Below are positions 52,181 to 55,829 of a stretch of DNA of 55,829 nucleotides, piece by piece. This stretch comes from Streptococcus infantis (lineage in GTDB: Bacteria; Bacillota; Bacilli; Lactobacillales; Streptococcaceae): assembly GCF_019929575.1 (NCBI RefSeq), contig NZ_JAHZPU010000012.1:1-55829 (forward strand). Direction: 5' to 3'. Position numbers and translations under genes: made by a program. The notes under the pieces were generated by a model. The model was not told the origin of the DNA. It made no database searches and saw nothing but the letters and a program-made list of their open reading frames with translations. Every line of letters starts with the position of its first letter. The first letter of the stretch is position 1.

Positions 52181-53231
52181 AAAATTACAACAAATTTCGG
52201 TTCCTTTGATTTCTGTTATTTTAGGAATTCTACTCGGAGCCATCGTCATGTGGATTTTCGGTTACGATGCTATCTGGGGTTATGAAGAATTATTCTACAC
52301 AGCCTTTGGTAGTGTTCGTGGAATCGGTGAAATCTTCCGTGCTATGGGACCTTTAATTCTGATTGCCCTTGGATTTGCAGTTGCAAGTCGTGCTGGTTTC
52401 TTTAACGTTGGTCTTCCAGGACAAGCTCTCGCAGGTTGGGTTATGAGTGGCTGGTTCGCCCTCTCTTTCCCAGATTTGCCACGACCATTGATGATTCTTG
52501 CGACGATTGTAATTGCCTTAGTTGCAGGAGGAATCGTTGGTGCTATTCCTGGTATTTTAAGAGCCTACCTTGGGACATCTGAAGTTATTGTAACCATCAT
52601 GATGAACTACATTGTTCTTTATGTGGGCAATGCCTTTATTCATCACTTCCCTAAAGAAATCATGCAAAGTACTGACTCATCCATTCGTGTTAGTGCAAAT
52701 GCAACCTATCAGACACCATGGCTTGCTGAGTTGACTGGAAACTCTCGTATGAACATTGGAATTTTCTTTGCAATCATAGCAGTAGTAGTTATCTGGTTCT
52801 TGCTCAAGAAAACAACTCTTGGTTTTGAAATCCGTGCAGTTGGTCTCAATCCAAATGCTTCTGAATACGCAGGTATTTCAGCGAAACGCACCATTATTCT
52901 ATCAATGATTATTTCTGGTGCCCTTGCAGGACTTGGTGGCGCAGTAGAAGGACTTGGTACCTTCCAAAACGTTTATGTTCAAGGTTCATCATTAGCAATC
53001 GGATTTAACGGTATGGCAGTAAGCCTACTTGCTTCAAACTCACCAGTTGGAATTCTATTTGCAGCCTTCCTTTTCAGTGTTCTTCAAGTTGGAGCCCCTG
53101 GTATGAATGCTGCACAAGTGCCATCTGAGCTTGTAAGTATCGTTACAGCCTCAATTATCTTCTTTGTCAGCGTTCACTACATCATCGAACGCTTTGTCAA
53201 ACCAAGAAAACAACTTAAAGGAGGTAAATAA
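52173..53231 (+). CDS. nupB: Nucleoside ABC transporter permease (YufP-like)
   Basis: This 352-residue BPD_transp_2 (RbsC/LivH-like) permease has about nine membrane helices. The cytoplasmic coupling region includes GFEIRAVGLNPNASEYAGIS, where the Ala/Gly motif contacts the ATPase. I use ATG 52173 with AAGGAG 7 bases upstream; an earlier in-frame start lies inside nupA. Two bases separate its stop from the next gene. Confidence 0.92.
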   Translation: MSKKLQQISVPLISVILGILLGAIVMWIFGYDAIWGYEELFYTAFGSVRGIGEIFRAMGPLILIALGFAVASRAGFFNVGLPGQALAGWVMSGWFALSFPDLPRPLMILATIVIALVAGGIVGAIPGILRAYLGTSEVIVTIMMNYIVLYVGNAFIHHFPKEIMQSTDSSIRVSANATYQTPWLAELTGNSRMNIGIFFAIIAVVVIWFLLKKTTLGFEIRAVGLNPNASEYAGISAKRTIILSMIISGALAGLGGAVEGLGTFQNVYVQGSSLAIGFNGMAVSLLASNSPVGILFAAFLFSVLQVGAPGMNAAQVPSELVSIVTASIIFFVSVHYIIERFVKPRKQLKGGK

Positions 53232-53233
53232 GG

Positions 53234-54190
53234 ATGTCGATTACAACAATGTTAACCCTTATGGTTTCTTCAATGTTGATTTATTCAGCACCACTTATTT
53301 TCACAAGTATCGGAGGCGTTTTCTCTGAACGTGGGGGAGTTGTTAACGTTGGACTTGAAGGAATCATGGTTATGGGTGCCTTTTCTGGAGTTGTGTTTAA
53401 TCTTGAATTTGCACAGGATTTGGGAGCATTAACTCCTTGGTTGGCTTTGCTAGTTGGTGGATTAGTTGGAGCTATCTTCTCTCTCATTCACGCAGTGGCT
53501 ACAGTTCATTTCCGTGCTGACCATGTTGTCAGTGGTACCGTACTTAACTTGATGGCGCCAGCCTTGGCTGTTTTCTTAGTCAAAGTGCTTTATAACAAGG
53601 GACAAACGGATAACTTAACGCAAACTTTTGGACGTTTTGATTTCCCTCTTTTGGCTAATATCCCAGTTATCGGAGATATCTTCTTCAAGTCAACAAGTTT
53701 ACTTGGTTACCTAGCAATTGCCTTTTCATTCTTAGCGTGGTTTGTCCTTTTTAAAACTCGCTTTGGACTTCGCCTCCGTTCAGTTGGTGAACACCCACAA
53801 GCAGCAGATACTTTGGGGATTAATGTCTACAAGATGAGATATCTTGGAGTTGTGATTTCAGGTTTCCTTGGAGGAATCGGTGGAGCTATCTACGCTCAGT
53901 CAATTTCCGTTAACTTCTCAGTTACTACCATCGTTGGACCTGGATTTATCGCACTTGCTGCTATGATTTTCGGTAAGTGGAATCCTGTTGGAGCTATGCT
54001 TTCAAGTCTCTTCTTCGGACTATCACAAAGTTTGGCGGTTATCGGTTCTCAACTTCCTTTCTTGCAAGGAGTTCCAGCCGTTTACTTGCAAATTGCACCA
54101 TATCTCTTGACCATCGTCGTCCTAGCAGCCTTCTTTGGTAAAGCAGTTGCACCGAAGGCAGATGGTATCAACTATATCAAATCTAAATAA
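53234..54190 (+). CDS. nupC: Nucleoside ABC transporter permease (YufQ-like)
   Basis: The 318-residue second permease of the pair has the same family as its neighbour, with segments GGVFSERGGVVNVGLEGIMV near residue 30 and the coupling loop GLRLRSVGEHPQAADTLGIN near residue 185. With NupA, NupB and PnrA it forms an importer for purine and pyrimidine nucleosides. A terminator follows immediately, closing the operon that began with the methyltransferase gene. Confidence 0.92.
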   Translation: MSITTMLTLMVSSMLIYSAPLIFTSIGGVFSERGGVVNVGLEGIMVMGAFSGVVFNLEFAQDLGALTPWLALLVGGLVGAIFSLIHAVATVHFRADHVVSGTVLNLMAPALAVFLVKVLYNKGQTDNLTQTFGRFDFPLLANIPVIGDIFFKSTSLLGYLAIAFSFLAWFVLFKTRFGLRLRSVGEHPQAADTLGINVYKMRYLGVVISGFLGGIGGAIYAQSISVNFSVTTIVGPGFIALAAMIFGKWNPVGAMLSSLFFGLSQSLAVIGSQLPFLQGVPAVYLQIAPYLLTIVVLAAFFGKAVAPKADGINYIKSK

Positions 54191-54192
54191 AC

Positions 54193-54224
54193 AAAAAAGC
54201 GTCAGTTTGAAACTGACGTTTTAT
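54193..54224. terminator. Terminator between nupC and plsY
   Basis: CGTCAGTTT / AAACTGACG stem between A and T runs. It serves the convergent genes on both sides and touches the plsY stop codon. Confidence 0.8.
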
Positions 54225-54862
54225 TGTTTAGGTTCTTGGTGTGTGAGGTTTAAGCCCCAGGGAACAAGATTTTCTGTTTTATTACGAATACGATTGATAT
54301 TATCTTTGTGGCGGATAATAATTAAACCTGCGAGAGCTAGGATAATCGCTACGAATAATAAATCGTAACTTGGCAGTAGGAAACCGATAAGCGGAAAGAG
54401 GATCACCCCAAGTACAGCTGCGAGAGCAGCAGTAACACTAGAGAGAGAAATCATACTTCCTAGATAAAGGGTTCCAAAGAAGACCACTGCTAGATAGAGG
54501 CAAAATAGAGGAGCAAATCCGAAAATGACTCCAGCACTAGTTGCGACAGCCTTTCCTCCTTTAAAGCCAGCAAATACTGGGAAGGTATGACCAATTACAG
54601 CTAAAAGGCCAAAGACTAAAGGGGAGACACCTTGAACATGAAAGATAAGTGGAAGCAGGGTTGCGATAGTTCCTTTGAAAAAGTCAATCACAAATGTTGC
54701 CATACCCGCTTTCTTACCTAGAATTCGAAAGGTATTGGTCGTTCCAGTATTACCTGAACCATGCTCTCTTAGATTTATTTTAAAGAAGATTTGCCCAATC
54801 CACAGTCCTGAAGGGATTGAACCCAATAAATAAGCCAAAATTAATAATACTATTGTCATCAT
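54221..54862 (-). CDS. plsY: Acyl-phosphate:glycerol-3-phosphate acyltransferase PlsY
   Basis: The 213-residue membrane enzyme makes lysophosphatidic acid from acyl-phosphate. It has PlsY motif 1 [10 protein letters not shown] (about 15-24), motif 2 with [19 protein letters not shown] (about 36-54), and motif 3 around [21 protein letters not shown] (about 90-110), with five or so helices. Two adjacent ATGs exist (MMTIV). The first begins only 6 bases after an extended -10 box, so this may also be a leaderless mRNA. In the pneumococcus plsY diverges from parE; here an amino-acid permease occupies that side. Confidence 0.95.
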   Translation of the reverse strand: MMTIVLLILAYLLGSIPSGLWIGQIFFKINLREHGSGNTGTTNTFRILGKKAGMATFVIDFFKGTIATLLPLIFHVQGVSPLVFGLLAVIGHTFPVFAGFKGGKAVATSAGVIFGFAPLFCLYLAVVFFGTLYLGSMISLSSVTAALAAVLGVILFPLIGFLLPSYDLLFVAIILALAGLIIIRHKDNINRIRNKTENLVPWGLNLTHQEPKQ

Positions 54863-54868
54863 GCTTCT

Positions 54869-54877
54869 ATTATACCA
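54869..54877 (-). promoter_or_regulatory. plsY promoter, extended -10, near-leaderless
   Basis: Minus strand: TGG-TATAAT (box 54869-54874), then six bases, then ATG. Confidence 0.6.
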
Positions 54878-55021
54878 TGAAATTGGAGAGAAACGGAAAG
54901 GAATCTTTTCTCAAATTGTGACATCTGATACTTTATGTAAGTAGAAAAATTTTGTCATGAACACTATTGTTCGGAAATTAAGGCTAAAGTTTTAAAAATT
55001 CATGAAAATTTCAGAAATATC

Positions 55022-55049
55022 TTGTGTTTATGTTTATTTATGCTATAAT
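55022..55049 (+). promoter_or_regulatory. Promoter of amino-acid ABC transporter genes
   Basis: TTGTGT (55022-55027), 16 bases, TATAAT (55044-55049). The 145 bases before it (54878-55021) contain no gene I can identify. Confidence 0.6.
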
Positions 55050-55077
55050 AGGAACAATTATTTTTAGGAGGTGGAAT

Positions 55078-55719
55078 ATGTCTTACTTATTTGAGATATT
55101 ACCTAGTTTATTGAGCGGTGCGACAATGACTTTACAAGTATTTGCACTGGTCTTACTCTTTTCAATTCCTTTAGGTATTTTGGTTGCCTTTTGCTTACAG
55201 GTCCATTGGAAACCCCTCCATTACATGATTGATGTTTATATCTGGGTGATGCGTGGGACACCCTTGCTCTTGCAGTTAATCTTTATCTATTATGTTTTGC
55301 CAAGTATCGGGATTCGACTTGATCGGGTACCAGCAGCGATTATTGCCTTCACGCTTAATTATGCAGCCTACTTTGCAGAAATATTCCGTGGAGGTATTGC
55401 AACGATTCCTCAAGGACAATATGAAGCAGCTAAGGTCTTGAAATTCAAACCTATCGATACCGTCCGCTATATTATCTTGCCACAAGTAACCAAGATTGTT
55501 TTACCAAGTGTATTTAACGAGGTTATGAGTTTGGTTAAAGATACTTCTTTGGTCTATGCACTCGGTATTTCAGATTTAATCCTAGCTAGTCGTACAGCAG
55601 CCAATCGTGATGCGAGTTTGATTCCAATGTTTCTAGCAGGAGCAATCTATCTGCTTATGATTGGTATCGTTACAATCCTAGCTAAGAAACTTGAGAAAAA
55701 GTTTAGCTACTATAGATAG
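55078..55719 (+). CDS. Amino-acid ABC transporter permease (HisM/GlnP family)
   Basis: The 213-residue permease has about five membrane helices and the family's early VWVMRGTPLLLQ-like motif (here YIWVMRGTPLLLQLIFIYY). The EAA loop QYEAAKVLKFKPIDTVRYI contacts the ATPase. It belongs to the polar amino-acid uptake group; the exact amino acid is unknown. I use ATG 55078 with AGGAGGTGG upstream. The ATPase gene follows after 11 bases but is broken. Confidence 0.9.
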   Translation: MSYLFEILPSLLSGATMTLQVFALVLLFSIPLGILVAFCLQVHWKPLHYMIDVYIWVMRGTPLLLQLIFIYYVLPSIGIRLDRVPAAIIAFTLNYAAYFAEIFRGGIATIPQGQYEAAKVLKFKPIDTVRYIILPQVTKIVLPSVFNEVMSLVKDTSLVYALGISDLILASRTAANRDASLIPMFLAGAIYLLMIGIVTILAKKLEKKFSYYR

Positions 55720-55730
55720 GAGGGTTATCC

Positions 55731-55767
55731 ATGTTAGAGTTAAAAAATATCAGCCCTGTTGTAAAAT
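55731..55767 (+). pseudogene. Amino-acid ABC ATPase gene, cut after about 8 codons
   Basis: ATG 55731 (SD GGAGGG) reads MLELKNIS, the usual start of amino-acid ABC ATPases, then PVVK and a stop. The expected Walker A region does not follow. The sequence after the break looks foreign, so the gene is probably interrupted by an insertion; the rest may lie beyond the window. Confidence 0.6.
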
Positions 55768-55829
55768 GAAGTGCAACACAAAAGACATGTTCATCTGATA
55801 TACTAGAGTTGCAAAAAACAGTATAGAGG
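55752..55829. mobile_element. Possible left end of an insertion sequence (partial)
   Basis: GTTGTAAAATGAAGTGCAAC begins near the break in the ATPase frame. The TGTAAAATGAAGTG(C/T)AAC style resembles left ends of streptococcal IS30-family elements as I remember them. GTATAGAGG at the window end would be a fitting SD for a transposase. Only 78 bases are visible, so this is tentative. Confidence 0.4.

Noticed and set aside
1..55829. tRNA, rRNA or tmRNA genes
   Set aside because: No cloverleaf with TTCGANNC arms and no rRNA core sequence was noticed in any gap, although a covariance search could not be run.

Overview
The window is a stretch of chromosome from a Streptococcus of the mitis group (S. 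mitis, S. oralis, S. infantis or a close relative of the pneumococcus). The evidence is the low-GC coding style, the gene order gor / MacAB-type exporter / metG / ... / pepN / ciaR-ciaH, the nucleoside-salvage order rpiA-deoB-punA-...-deoD and pdp-deoC-cdd-pnrA-nupABC, and a BOX element at 35421-35528. No rRNA, tRNA or CRISPR array was seen.

Layout. 1-2166 is the 3' end of a large LPXTG surface protein built from tandem repeats. It is followed by a small mobile-element remnant (2213-2455) and, convergently, by bioY with a probable BirA operator. Next come gor (minus strand) and a plus-strand MacA/MacB-like exporter with metG. 10131-12083 holds an aldo/keto reductase, a Tad2-like (DUF2829) gene and a short-chain dehydrogenase. 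12120-26303 is an unbroken same-strand island of about 25 small genes. Those that can be recognised belong to immunity-protein families of polymorphic-toxin systems (SMI1/KNR4-SUKH, Imm26, Imm50, NTF2-fold immunity, DUF4304 and others). No toxin gene is present, several pairs are paralogous, and broken copies lie between intact ones. The island ends at a Nudix / PEP-binding-domain / ASCH trio, and then core genes resume: pepN, ciaR-ciaH, a DUF3270 gene, a two-gene ABC transporter, a U32-family protein, rpiA-deoB-DUF1697-punA, a frameshifted ClC channel, a glutamine amidotransferase and deoD. After deoD come a sirtuin, a FlaR-like P-loop protein, rpsT, coaA, an RsmC-like methyltransferase with pdp-deoC-cdd-pnrA-nupABC, plsY, and an amino-acid ABC permease. 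The permease's ATPase partner is cut after about eight codons by foreign-looking sequence at the window end.

How the parts work together. The right half is a nucleoside economy. The NupABC/PnrA importer brings nucleosides in; Cdd, Pdp, PunA and DeoD deaminate or phosphorolyse them; DeoB and DeoC move the pentose phosphate into central metabolism; RpiA sits beside them. The left and central parts mix envelope functions (surface protein, MacAB-like pump, CiaRH stress signalling) with an accessory island that probably protects the cell from effectors of competing strains.

Most interesting. (1) The toxin-less immunity island, headed by a chromosomal Tad2 homologue and containing several gene families I cannot name. 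(2) A 350-base leader before deoD with three related modules, each combining an SD-like AGAAAGG, a hairpin and a possible 12-13 codon peptide. (3) Three genes whose ATG lies only 6-7 bases after an extended -10 box, so probably leaderless mRNAs. (4) A promoter-plus-terminator unit at 33383-33568 that looks like a small RNA or attenuator. (5) Several single-base or single-codon lesions (ClC, ASCH, two immunity genes).
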